Part shown: positions 12,473-20,290 of the stretch, piece after piece
Position numbering within the stretch: position 1 is the first letter of the stretch
Layout: each line of letters begins with the position of its first letter
Assembly: GCF_021353235.1 (NCBI RefSeq)
Contig: NZ_JAJTWT010000008.1
Location: 186,001 to 250,000, forward strand
DNA: 64,000 bases
Direction: 5' to 3'
Origin: Pelomonas caseinilytica
GTDB lineage: Bacteria; Pseudomonadota; Gammaproteobacteria; Burkholderiales; Burkholderiaceae_C
Position numbers and translations under genes: made by a program
The notes under the pieces: generated by a model
Told to the model about the DNA's origin: nothing
The model's input: the letters and a program-made list of their open reading frames with translations, nothing else
Database searches by the model: none

Positions 12473-12509
12473 GAAGGGCTCCTTGGGTGGTGGTGGGGCG
12501 GGAAAAAAC

Positions 12510-12989
12510 TCAGTCGTGGCTCGCCTTGGCGAACTGCGCACGCAATTGGTGGAGTCGCTGGGTCAGCGACACCAGCTCGTCGAGCTCGCAGGCGGCGGCG
12601 CAGGCCAGCTGGCCGGGGATGTCCAGGGCCCGGGCCTTGAGGGCACGGCCAGCCGGCGTGAGGACGATGTCGACCCGGCGCTCGTCGTCGCTCGCCCGGC
12701 GCCGCTCGATGTGGCCGAGGGCTTCCAGGCGCTTGAGCAGGGGCGTCAGCGTGCCGGAGTCGAGCGAGAGGCGCTGGCCCAGCTGCGAGACGCTGAGGCC
12801 GTCGGCCTCCCACAGCACCAGCATCACGAGGTATTGCGGGTAGGTGAGGCCCAGGGGTGCCAGCAGGGGCTTGTAGAGCTTGGTGGTGGCCAGCGAACTG
12901 GCGTAAAGGGCGAAGCAGAGCTGGCGGTCCAGCTGGAGCCATTGCTCCCGGGGATCCGCGGCGGGGGTGGGGGTCTTGCTGCGCGCCAT
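12510..12989 (-). CDS. ohrR: MarR-family organic-peroxide sensor OhrR
   Basis: Repressor that releases DNA when its cysteine is oxidised by organic hydroperoxide. It has 159 residues. The sensing cysteine is C25 in [12 protein letters not shown]. The winged helix contains [13 protein letters not shown] and [23 protein letters not shown], with the wing in [14 protein letters not shown]. Two more cysteines, C130 and C134, lie in the last helices, suggesting the two-cysteine OhrR type. The ATG at 12989 was chosen because upstream sequence holds the operator. Divergent from the DUF1304 gene. Confidence 0.92.
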   Translation of the reverse strand: MARSKTPTPAADPREQWLQLDRQLCFALYASSLATTKLYKPLLAPLGLTYPQYLVMLVLWEADGLSVSQLGQRLSLDSGTLTPLLKRLEALGHIERRRASDDERRVDIVLTPAGRALKARALDIPGQLACAAACELDELVSLTQRLHQLRAQFAKASHD

Positions 12990-13006
12990 GGATGGAAATG
13001 TATGGC

Positions 13007-13032
13007 GCAATTCAATTGCACGCAATTCAAAT
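13007..13032. promoter_or_regulatory. Probable OhrR operator
   Basis: GCAATTCAATTGC (13007-13019) is a perfect 6-1-6 palindrome. It is followed by a repeated half-site GCAATTCAAAT at 13022-13032. AT-rich palindromes with this half-site are typical OhrR/MarR targets. It sits 18 bases upstream of ohrR and 95 upstream of the DUF1304 start. Confidence 0.65.
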
Positions 13033-13113
13033 GGTCTTTTGCGCGACACGTCATCGTGCGGCGATCTGCGAGGATGCGCCACCCCCAACAACGACAAGAC
13101 GAGGAGCGAGGCG

Positions 13114-13476
13114 ATGCAGACCTTGGCTACCGTGCTGGCGGCGCTCGTGGCGCTGCTGCACCTGTACTTCCTGGTGCTGGAGATGTTCTTCTGGACGAAG
13201 CCCCTCGGCCGCAAGGCCTTCGGCCTCGACAAGGATTTCGCCGAGCGCAGCAAGGCGCTGGCGGCCAACCAGGGCCTCTACAACGGCTTCCTGGTGGCCG
13301 GGCTGGCCTGGGGCCTCGTGCAGGGCGCCGCAGGCGCCGGCCGGCCCTGGCTGGTGTTCTTCCTGGGCTGCGTGGTCGTGGCCGGCGTGTTCGGCGCGGC
13401 CACGGCCTCGCGCAAGATTCTCTTCGTGCAGGCCCTGCCGGGCGCGCTGGCGCTGGCCGCCGTGCTGGCCAGCTAG
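13114..13476 (+). CDS. DUF1304 domain-containing membrane protein
   Basis: Small integral membrane protein of 120 residues, family DUF1304, function unknown. Four hydrophobic segments are visible: [20 protein letters not shown]; the region around [33 protein letters not shown]; and [14 protein letters not shown]. The conserved [16 protein letters not shown] and [12 protein letters not shown] are family hallmarks. The start ATG at 13114 follows GAGGAGCGAG. It is divergent from ohrR and may share its operator, so a role in oxidative stress is possible but only inferred. Its stop overlaps the stop of the convergent ABC-F gene by 4 bases (CTAG). Confidence 0.85.
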   Translation: MQTLATVLAALVALLHLYFLVLEMFFWTKPLGRKAFGLDKDFAERSKALAANQGLYNGFLVAGLAWGLVQGAAGAGRPWLVFFLGCVVVAGVFGAATASRKILFVQALPGALALAAVLAS

Positions 13477-15413
13477 ACCGACATCGCCTCGATCTGCTCG
13501 CCGAGTTCCAGCCAGCGCATCTCGGCCGCCTCAAGTTCGTCGCCGATGGCCTTGAGCCGGCGGCCGATCTCGGCGATGGCGCTGGCGGCGGCGCCGTCGG
13601 CCAACTGCTGCTCCAACGCGGCCTTCTCCTCGGCCAGCACGCCCATCTGCTTGTCGATCTGCTCCATCTCACGGCGCAGCGGCCGTGTCAGCTCCGACCG
13701 CTTGGCGCGGGCCTGGCCAGCGGCCTTGCGGTCTTCGCGCGAGGCCGGCGGCGCGGCGGCGACCACGGCCGCTGGCGCAGGGGCCGGGCCCGGGGCGGCC
13801 GCCGGCTTGCGGGCCGCGCGTGAGGCCTCGCGGCTCTGGTCGAGCAGCCAGCGCTGGTAGTCGTCCAGGTCGCCATCGAAGGGCTTGACGACGCCGTCGG
13901 CCACCAGCCAGAACTCGTCGCAGACCTCGCGCAGCAGCGCGCGGTCGTGGCTGACCAGCATGACCGTGCCCTCGAACTCGTTGAGGGCCATGGACAGCGC
14001 CTCGCGGGTGTTCAGGTCGAGGTGGTTGGTCGGCTCGTCCAGCAGCAGCAGGTTGGGGCGCTGCCACACCAGCATGGCGAGCACGAGTCGCGCCTTCTCA
14101 CCGCCCGAGAGGCTGCCGACCTGCTGCGTCACCATGTCGCCCGTGAAGCGGAACTGGCCGAGGAAGTCGCGCAACTCCTGCTCGCGCCCGGGCGGGCCGA
14201 CGTCCTTGGCCAGGCGAACCATGTGTTCGAGCGGACCTTCGTCCAGGCGCAGCACGTCCAGCTCCTGCTGGGCGAAGTAGCCGATGCTCAGGCCCTTGCC
14301 CTGGGTCATGCGGCCCGCCAGCGGCGGCTGGGCGCCGGCAATGGTCTTGACGAGGGTGGACTTGCCCTGGCCGTTCGCGCCCAGGATGCCGATGCGCTGG
14401 CCGGCCAGCACCGAGCGGTCCACGCCGCGGACGATGACCTTGTCGCCATAGCCTGCCGACAGTTCGTCGAACATCAGCATCGGGTTGGGCAGGCTCACCG
14501 GCTCGCGGAACTCGAAGTCGAAGTCCGCCGCCGTCAGCACCGGCGCGAGCTTCTCCATGCGCTCCAGCGCCTTGACTCGGCTTTGCGCCTGCTTGGCCTT
14601 GCTGGCCTTGGCCTTGAAGCGGTCGATGAACTTCTGCAGGTGGGCCATCTTCTCCTGCTGCTTCTCGAAGGCCGCCTGCTGCAGCACCATGCGCTCGGCG
14701 CGCTGGGTCTCGAAGCTGGAGTAGTTGCCGCCGTAGCGGACGAGCTTGCCCTCATCGAGGTGCAGGGTGACCTTGGTGATGGCGTCGAGGAACTCGCGGT
14801 CGTGGCTGATGACGATGAGCGTGCCCTCGAAGCGCTGCAGCCAGGCCTCCAGCCACACCAGGGCGTCGAGGTCCAGGTGGTTGGTCGGCTCGTCCAGCAG
14901 CATGAGGTCGGCCGGGCACATGAGCGCGCGGGCCAGCTGCAGTCGCATGCGCCAGCCGCCGGAGAAGCTGTTGACCGGCGCGTCCAGCTGTTCGATGCGG
15001 AACCCCAGGCCCATCAGCAGCGTCTGGGCGCGGGCGCGGGCATCGAAGGCGCCCGCGTCGGAAAGAGCCGCATGGGCCTCTGCCATGGCATGGCCGTCGT
15101 TGGCCGCCTCGGCGGCGGCGAGGGCGGCCTTGGCGGCCTGCAGCCGCACGTCGCCTTCCAGCACGAAGTCGGTCGCGCCGTCGTCCGTCTCGGGCATGTG
15201 CTGGGCCACTTCGGCCCGCATCCAGTGCCGCGGCACTTCGACCTCGCCGCGGTCGTTGGACAGCCGGTGGGTGAGCAGCGCGAAGAGGCTGGACTTGCCG
15301 GCGCCGTTGCGGCCCACGAGGCCGACCTTCTCGCCGGGTTGCAAGGTGGCGGAGGCGCCGTCGAGGACGACCTTGGTGCCCCGCCGCAGGGTGACGTCGC
15401 GCAAGGTGATCAT
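13473..15413 (-). CDS. yheS: ABC-F family ATPase, YheS type
   Basis: Ribosome-associated ABC-F protein with two ATP-binding cassettes and no membrane part; the family eases translation of difficult sequences. It has 646 residues. The first Walker A is GRNGAGKS (34-41), the signature NSFSGGWRMRLQLARAL and Walker B LMLLDEPTNHLDLDALVWLE. The second Walker A is GANGQGKST near residue 350, with signature GSLSGGEKARLVLAML. The linker SSFETQRAERM...KASKAKQAQSRVKALERME matches YheS rather than Uup or EttA. The tail (about 540-646) is an Ala/Pro stretch then a coiled coil. ATG at 15413 overlaps the prmB stop by 4 bases (ATGA). Confidence 0.93.
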   Translation of the reverse strand: MITLRDVTLRRGTKVVLDGASATLQPGEKVGLVGRNGAGKSSLFALLTHRLSNDRGEVEVPRHWMRAEVAQHMPETDDGATDFVLEGDVRLQAAKAALAAAEAANDGHAMAEAHAALSDAGAFDARARAQTLLMGLGFRIEQLDAPVNSFSGGWRMRLQLARALMCPADLMLLDEPTNHLDLDALVWLEAWLQRFEGTLIVISHDREFLDAITKVTLHLDEGKLVRYGGNYSSFETQRAERMVLQQAAFEKQQEKMAHLQKFIDRFKAKASKAKQAQSRVKALERMEKLAPVLTAADFDFEFREPVSLPNPMLMFDELSAGYGDKVIVRGVDRSVLAGQRIGILGANGQGKSTLVKTIAGAQPPLAGRMTQGKGLSIGYFAQQELDVLRLDEGPLEHMVRLAKDVGPPGREQELRDFLGQFRFTGDMVTQQVGSLSGGEKARLVLAMLVWQRPNLLLLDEPTNHLDLNTREALSMALNEFEGTVMLVSHDRALLREVCDEFWLVADGVVKPFDGDLDDYQRWLLDQSREASRAARKPAAAPGPAPAPAAVVAAAPPASREDRKAAGQARAKRSELTRPLRREMEQIDKQMGVLAEEKAALEQQLADGAAASAIAEIGRRLKAIGDELEAAEMRWLELGEQIEAMSV

Positions 15414-16270
15414 GCGAGCTGCTCCCGCGTGAGCAGCAGCACCTGGTCGGCGCCGGCCGAGGTCTCCAGCCACACCGCCTCGAGGGTGGGGAAGGCCGCC
15501 TCGAAGTGCTCGCGTTCGTTGCCGATCTCGAGGACGAGCACGCCGTTCTCGGTCAGTGCGGCCGGTGCGTCATGCAGCAGCTGGCGGATGAAGTCCATGC
15601 CGTCGGCGCCGCCGGCCAGGGCCAGCTCGGGCTCGGCGCGGTACTCGGCCGGCAGGGCGGCCATGCTGGTGCTGTTGACGTAGGGCGGGTTGCACAGGAT
15701 GAGGTCGTAAGGGCCTTGCGCGCCCTCCAGGCCGTCGCCCTGCAGCAGGCGCACGCGCAACGCCAGGTTGTGGCGTTCGACATTCAGCCTCGCGACGGCG
15801 AGCGCGCCGAGGTCGATGTCCAGCGCATCCACCTCGACGTCGGGCCAGGCCATCGCCGCCAGCACCGCCAGGCTGCCGTTGCCGGTGCACAGGTCGAGCA
15901 CGCGGCGGGTGTCTGCACTGAGCCAGGCATCGATGCTCGCGTCGGCGATCAGCTCGGCGATGAAGCTGCGCGGCACGATGGCGCGCTCGTCCACGGTGAA
16001 GGGCACGCCCTGCAGCCAGGCCTCGCCGGTGAGGTAGGCGGCCGGTTTGCGGGTGGCGATGCGCTCGTCCACGAGGGCCGCGATGGCGGCGGCCTCGGCG
16101 TCGCTCAGCTCGCGCTCGGCGTGGTCGTCGAGGGCGTCGAGCGGCAGCCCGAGGCGCCACAGGGCGAGCCATGCGGCCTCGTCGAAGGCATTCGTGGTGC
16201 CATGGCCAAAAAACACGCCCGCTTGGGTCAAGCGGGCGGCTTCGGTGTCGATGCAGGTGATCAGCTTCAA
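15410..16270 (-). CDS. prmB: Ribosomal protein L3 glutamine methyltransferase
   Basis: SAM-dependent enzyme that methylates a glutamine of ribosomal protein L3. It has 286 residues with the start chosen. The SAM loop is VLDLCTGNGSLAVLAA near residue 127, and the catalytic NPPY is in LILCNPPYVNS. The N-terminal GVFFGHGTTNAFDEAAWL and PAEYRAEPELALAGGADG identify PrmB rather than PrmC. No ATG fits; a TTG at 16270 overlaps the upstream gene's stop as TTGA and places the conserved FFGHG at the usual distance. It forms a coupled unit with the PilU-like gene before it and the ABC-F gene after it. Confidence 0.9.
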   Translation of the reverse strand: MKLITCIDTEAARLTQAGVFFGHGTTNAFDEAAWLALWRLGLPLDALDDHAERELSDAEAAAIAALVDERIATRKPAAYLTGEAWLQGVPFTVDERAIVPRSFIAELIADASIDAWLSADTRRVLDLCTGNGSLAVLAAMAWPDVEVDALDIDLGALAVARLNVERHNLALRVRLLQGDGLEGAQGPYDLILCNPPYVNSTSMAALPAEYRAEPELALAGGADGMDFIRQLLHDAPAALTENGVLVLEIGNEREHFEAAFPTLEAVWLETSAGADQVLLLTREQLA

Positions 16271-17424
16271 GTGCTGCGGACGTCCAGGGTGATTTCGGTG
16301 AAGCTGGCCTCGTCGGGCGCCTTCTCTTCCTTGCGCGGCGCGGTGGCCAGGCGGGCGCCGGGCGTCTCGTTCTGCAGCCGCCACAACAGGTTGGTGGGAG
16401 AGTCGGCGAAGGCCAGGCCTTCCTCGCGGGTGATGATGCCTTCGGTGATCAGCTTGGCGAAGTGTTCTTCGTAGGTCTGCGAGCCCTCGGCGATGGACTT
16501 CTCCATCGCTTCCTTCACGCCGGCGAAGTCGCCTTGTTCGATCAGTTCGGCGGTCAATTTGGTGTTCAGCAGGATCTCGACGACGGGCACCCGGCCGCCC
16601 GCCGCCGCGCGCACGAGGCGCTGCGAGACGATGGCCTTGAGGCCGGCGGCCAGGTCATTGAGCAGCGCCGGGCGTGATTCCGGCGTGTAGAACGACAGGA
16701 TGCGGTTGAGCGCGTGGTAGGTGTTGTTGCCGTGCAGGGTGGCCAGCACCAGATGGCCCGACAGCGCGTAGCTGATGGCCGCCGTCATGGTGTCGCGGTC
16801 GCGGATCTCGCCGATCAGGATGCAGTCCGGCGCCTGGCGCAGGGCGTTCTTCAGCGCGACCTGCAGCGAGGCCGTGTCCCGCCCGATCTCGCGCTGGTTG
16901 ACCACCGAGCGCTTGTTGCTGAAGAGGTATTCGATCGGGTCCTCGATGGTGAGGATGTGACCCGTCATCGTTTGGTTGCGCAGCTCCAGCATGGACGCGA
17001 GCGTCGTGCTCTTGCCCGTGCCGGTCGCGCCCACCATCAGGATGAGGCCGCGCTTTTCCTTGATCATCTGGCCCAGCACCGGCGGCAGGCGCAGGCTGTC
17101 CAGCGTCGGGATGTCGTGCGGGATGTGGCGGAACACGCCGGCGATGGAGCCCCGCTGGCGGAAGCCCGACAGGCGGAAGCTGCCCACGCCGCTCACCGAA
17201 ACGGCCATGTTGAGCTCGCCGGTGTTGTCCAGCTCGGCCAGGCTGGCCGGGTCGACGACCTCGGCGATGAGCTGCCGCGGCTGGGGCGGCGTCAGGAGTT
17301 GGTCCGACAACTGCACGGTCTGGCCGTTGATGCGGATCAGCACCGGCATGTTGGCCGACAGATAGCAGTCCGAAGCACCCTTGTCGGCCATCAGCCGCAG
17401 GATGCGCTCCATGTTGCCTGCCAT
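16267..17424 (-). CDS. PilT/PilU-type twitching motility ATPase
   Basis: Hexameric secretion-type ATPase expected to power type IV pilus retraction at the inner membrane. It has 385 residues. Walker A is VGATGTGKST (131-140), followed by Asp box LTIEDPIEYLF, Walker B CILIGEIRDRDTM and His box LATLHGNNTYHALNRI. The family pattern is closer to PilU than PilT (SNKRSVVNQREIG, C-terminal tail past residue 340). The ATG at 17424 follows GGAAAA. It is not beside another pilT here. It sits 155 bases downstream of dapD and overlaps prmB by 4 bases. PilT versus PilU cannot be settled without alignment. Confidence 0.88.
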   Translation of the reverse strand: MAGNMERILRLMADKGASDCYLSANMPVLIRINGQTVQLSDQLLTPPQPRQLIAEVVDPASLAELDNTGELNMAVSVSGVGSFRLSGFRQRGSIAGVFRHIPHDIPTLDSLRLPPVLGQMIKEKRGLILMVGATGTGKSTTLASMLELRNQTMTGHILTIEDPIEYLFSNKRSVVNQREIGRDTASLQVALKNALRQAPDCILIGEIRDRDTMTAAISYALSGHLVLATLHGNNTYHALNRILSFYTPESRPALLNDLAAGLKAIVSQRLVRAAAGGRVPVVEILLNTKLTAELIEQGDFAGVKEAMEKSIAEGSQTYEEHFAKLITEGIITREEGLAFADSPTNLLWRLQNETPGARLATAPRKEEKAPDEASFTEITLDVRST

Positions 17425-17447
17425 ATCAGTTTTCCATTCCGCGTTTG

Positions 17448-17570
17448 TATTCGGGCCGAGCGCCGGGCCGCTCCCGAGCCGGCCCGCGCTGGCGATGTGC
17501 TTGCGGCTCGATGCCGCGGGGGGCGGACCAGACACGCGCCGCGTTCAGCGCGCGGGGTTGGGCCGGGGGC
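17448..17570 (-). repeat. Three-hairpin intergenic repeat, copy A (internally deleted)
   Basis: Minus-orientation copy of the family also found at 23804, 27701 and 45777. On the minus strand it reads CCGGCCCAACCCCGCGCGCT, then CATCGAGCCGCAAGCACATC, then GGCCGGCTCGGGAGCGGCCC. Against copy D it lacks about 18 bases covering most of the GC-rich first hairpin and the left arm of the second. It lies between dapD and the PilU-like gene. Confidence 0.8.
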
Positions 17571-17579
17571 CGTTCCATA

Positions 17580-18404
17580 TCAGGCGCGCAGCAGTTCGTT
17601 GATGCTCGTCTTGGAGCGCGTCTGCGCATCGACCCGCTTGACGATGATGGCCGCGTACAGCGAGTAACGGCCGCCATCCTTGGGCAGGCTGCCCGAGATG
17701 ACGACGGAGCCGGCCGGCACGCGGCCGTAGCTCACGGTGTCGGTCGCGCGGTCGTAGATGGGGGTGCTCTGGCCGATGTAGACGCCCATGGAGATCACCG
17801 AGTTCTCCTCGACGATGACGCCTTCGACGATCTCGGAGCGCGCACCGATGAAGCAGTTGTCCTCGATGATGGTCGGGTTGGCCTGCAGCGGCTCCAGCAC
17901 GCCGCCGATGCCCACGCCGCCGGACAGGTGCACGTTCTTGCCGATCTGGGCGCAGGAGCCCACCGTGGCCCAGGTGTCGACCATGGCGCCTTCGTCCACG
18001 TAGGCGCCGATGTTCACGTAGGAAGGCATCAGCACCACGTTCTTGGCCTGGAAGCTGCCGCGGCGCGCGACGGCTGGCGGCACCACGCGCACGCCGGTGG
18101 CGCGCAGCTGGGCCTCGCTCATGCCGGCGAACTTGGTGGGCACCTTGTCGAAGAAGGTCAGCTCCTTGTCGCCCATGATGCGGTTGTCGTTCAGGCGGAA
18201 GGACAGCAGCACGGCCTTCTTGATCCACTGGTGCACCGTCCACTGGCCGACGCCCTCGCGCGAGGCGACGCGCAGGCGGCCGTGGTCCAGCTCGGTCAGC
18301 ACGTGCTCGACGGCCTCGCGCAGTTCGGGCGCATTGGTCGGGTCCAGGGAGGCGCGGTTGTCCCAGGCGAGGTCGATCAGGCTTTGCAGTTCAGCGGCGT
18401 TCAT
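17580..18404 (-). CDS. dapD: Tetrahydrodipicolinate N-succinyltransferase
   Basis: Adds succinyl from succinyl-CoA to tetrahydrodipicolinate in diaminopimelate and lysine synthesis. It has 274 residues. The N-terminal helical domain is followed by a left-handed beta-helix of hexapeptide repeats (about 105-235). Conserved pieces are [50 protein letters not shown] and [13 protein letters not shown]. The ATG at 18404 overlaps the dapC stop by 4 bases (ATGA), so the two lysine genes are coupled. Confidence 0.97.
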   Translation of the reverse strand: MNAAELQSLIDLAWDNRASLDPTNAPELREAVEHVLTELDHGRLRVASREGVGQWTVHQWIKKAVLLSFRLNDNRIMGDKELTFFDKVPTKFAGMSEAQLRATGVRVVPPAVARRGSFQAKNVVLMPSYVNIGAYVDEGAMVDTWATVGSCAQIGKNVHLSGGVGIGGVLEPLQANPTIIEDNCFIGARSEIVEGVIVEENSVISMGVYIGQSTPIYDRATDTVSYGRVPAGSVVISGSLPKDGGRYSLYAAIIVKRVDAQTRSKTSINELLRA

Positions 18405-19597
18405 GGGAGGGAGTTCGTAAAGGAGACGATGCGGCGGGCGGCTTCGAGGCATTCGGCCTCGTCGGCGACCAGGGCCAGGCGGATGCGCCCGGCGCCCGGG
18501 TTGTGGCCGTGGGCCTGTCGGGCCAGCAGGCTGCCGGGGAGAACGGCGAGATTGTATTGAGCGAGCAGGCCCTGGGCGAAGGCGACGTCATCGCCGCCCG
18601 GAACGCCGGCCCAGAGGTAGAAGCCCGCGTCGGGGAGGGCCACGTCCAGCACCTCGGCGAGCAGCGGCGTCACCTCCGCGAACTTGTGGCGGTAGCGGGC
18701 GCGGTTCTCGACGACGTGGGTCTCGTCGCCCCAGGCCGCGATGCTGGCGGCCTGCACGAGCGGGCTCATGGCGCTGCCGTGGTAGGTGCGGTAAAGCAGG
18801 AACTTCTTCAGCAGGGCGGCGTCGCCGGCCACGAAGCCCGAGCGCAGGCCCGGCACGTTGGAGCGCTTGGACAGCGAGGTGAAGGCGATGAGGTTGCGGA
18901 AGTCGTGACGCCCCAGCTTGGCGGCAGCCTCCAGGCCGCCGAGCGGCGCCTCCTCGCGGAAATAGATCTCCGAATAGCACTCGTCCGAGGCGATGACGAA
19001 ACCGTGGCGGTCGCTCAGCTCGAACAACGCCTGCCACTCGGTCAGCGGCATCACGGCGCCGCTGGGGTTGCCCGGCGAGCAGACGTAGACCAGCTGCGTG
19101 CGCGCCCAGGTGGCGTCGTCGACCTGGCGCCAGTCCGGCGCGAAGTTGCGCGCCGGGTCGGAGTTGGCAAAGGCGACCTCGGCCCCGGCCAGCAGGGCGG
19201 CGCCTTCGTAGATTTGGTAGAACGGATTGGGGCAGACGACGGTCGCCCCCGGCCGGCTGCCATCGACCACCGTCTGCGCGATGGCGAACAAGGCCTCCCG
19301 CGAGCCGTTGACCGGCAGTACCTGGGTCGCGGGGTTCAGGTCCAGCCCGTAGCGCCGGGCCATCCAGGCGGCAATGGCCTCGCGCAGGGCCGGCGTTCCG
19401 GCCGTGGCGGGATAGACCGAAAGGCCCTTCATCGCGCCCTGGATGGCCTCCCCGATCAGCGCCGGGGCGGCGTGGCGGGGTTCGCCAATGCCTAGCGAGA
19501 TGGGTGCCAGCGCCGGGTTGGGCGTGATGCCCGCCGTCAGCTCGCGCAGGCGTTCGAAGGGGTAGGGCTGGAGCCGGTCGAGCAGGGGATTAGTCAT
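18401..19597 (-). CDS. dapC: Succinyldiaminopimelate transaminase
   Basis: PLP aminotransferase making N-succinyl-diaminopimelate; this is the step before dapE in lysine synthesis. It has 398 residues. Fold-type I class II features: [12 protein letters not shown] near residue 33, [36 protein letters not shown], and [10 protein letters not shown] with the PLP-binding Asp and Tyr. The PLP lysine is in [15 protein letters not shown]. The annotation as DapC rather than another aminotransferase rests on its coupling to dapD and on the [13 protein letters not shown] motif. Confidence 0.93.
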   Translation of the reverse strand: MTNPLLDRLQPYPFERLRELTAGITPNPALAPISLGIGEPRHAAPALIGEAIQGAMKGLSVYPATAGTPALREAIAAWMARRYGLDLNPATQVLPVNGSREALFAIAQTVVDGSRPGATVVCPNPFYQIYEGAALLAGAEVAFANSDPARNFAPDWRQVDDATWARTQLVYVCSPGNPSGAVMPLTEWQALFELSDRHGFVIASDECYSEIYFREEAPLGGLEAAAKLGRHDFRNLIAFTSLSKRSNVPGLRSGFVAGDAALLKKFLLYRTYHGSAMSPLVQAASIAAWGDETHVVENRARYRHKFAEVTPLLAEVLDVALPDAGFYLWAGVPGGDDVAFAQGLLAQYNLAVLPGSLLARQAHGHNPGAGRIRLALVADEAECLEAARRIVSFTNSLP

Positions 19598-19626
19598 GTC
19601 TGCCCCTCGTCAGCGAAATACGCTGC

Positions 19627-19674
19627 CGATCCCCCGCGGGGATGCGTGCCGGCTTGGGAGCGGCCCGGCGCTCG
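19627..19674 (+). repeat. Decayed partial copy E of the three-hairpin repeat
   Basis: CCGGCTTGGGAGCGGCCC (19649-19666) and the following GGCGCTCG match the third hairpin of copies B-D. The preceding GATCCCCCGCGGGGATGC resembles the first hairpin. The middle hairpin is missing. It lies between queF and dapC. Confidence 0.55.
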
Positions 19675-19684
19675 TCACGCGAAG

Positions 19685-20176
19685 TCATCCCAGCATCCCC
19701 GACTCGAAGCCGTGGGCCGGCAGCTCCACGCGGGGGGCCGGCGTCCAGCCCGGCTTGCGGTGCTCGGCCACGACGTTGGTGTAGATGCCGCCGCGCACGT
19801 ACCACTTGGCCGTGATGCGGATGAAGCGCGGGTCGGTCACGGCAACGATGTCGTCGAGGATCTTGTTGGTGACCTTCTCGTGGAAGGCGCCCTCGTTGCG
19901 GTAGCTCCAGAAGTACATCTTCAGGCTCTTGAGCTCCACGCAGAGCTCGTCCGCGATCATGTCGATGGTGAAGTGGGCGAAGTCGGGCTGCCCCGTCAGC
20001 GGGCAGTGGCAGGTGAACTCGGGCACCTGGAACTGGATGACGTAGTCCCGCTCCGGGTTGGGGTTGGGAAAGACGAGGATGTCCTTGCTGGGCTTGGACG
20101 GTGGGTTCGGGGGCACCTCGCGCATCTTGGGCTTGTTCTTCTTGGCGGCGGGGGCAGGGGACTTCTTGGTGGCCAT
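19685..20176 (-). CDS. queF: 7-cyano-7-deazaguanine reductase (QueF)
   Basis: NADPH-dependent nitrile reductase turning preQ0 into preQ1 for the queuosine tRNA modification. It has 163 residues, the single-domain (type I) form. The catalytic cysteine is in [15 protein letters not shown], followed by the QueF motif [20 protein letters not shown]. The C-terminal [17 protein letters not shown] is conserved. An N-terminal Lys/Pro-rich stretch of about 30 residues precedes the domain. ATG 20176 is preferred over a TTG 12 bases upstream. Confidence 0.95.
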   Translation of the reverse strand: MATKKSPAPAAKKNKPKMREVPPNPPSKPSKDILVFPNPNPERDYVIQFQVPEFTCHCPLTGQPDFAHFTIDMIADELCVELKSLKMYFWSYRNEGAFHEKVTNKILDDIVAVTDPRFIRITAKWYVRGGIYTNVVAEHRKPGWTPAPRVELPAHGFESGMLG

Positions 20177-20208
20177 GGTCGGGGGCAATCTCGCAAGGGG
20201 GCGAATGC

Positions 20209-20253
20209 TATCATCCGGCCCCGTCGAAGCGCCCTTGAAAGGCGCTTTTCTTT
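20209..20253 (+). terminator. Plus-strand hairpin-T signal in smc leader
   Basis: AAGCGCC (20227-20233) pairs with GGCGCTT (20241-20247) and runs into TTTTCTTT. A TATCAT -10-like hexamer lies just upstream at 20209-20214. There is no plus-strand gene before it, so it would stop a very short transcript 38 bases ahead of smc. Possible attenuator; -35 is unclear. Confidence 0.5.
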
Positions 20254-20290
20254 AGCCAAATCAAGGGCTTAGGAACTCCTCGCCAGACCC

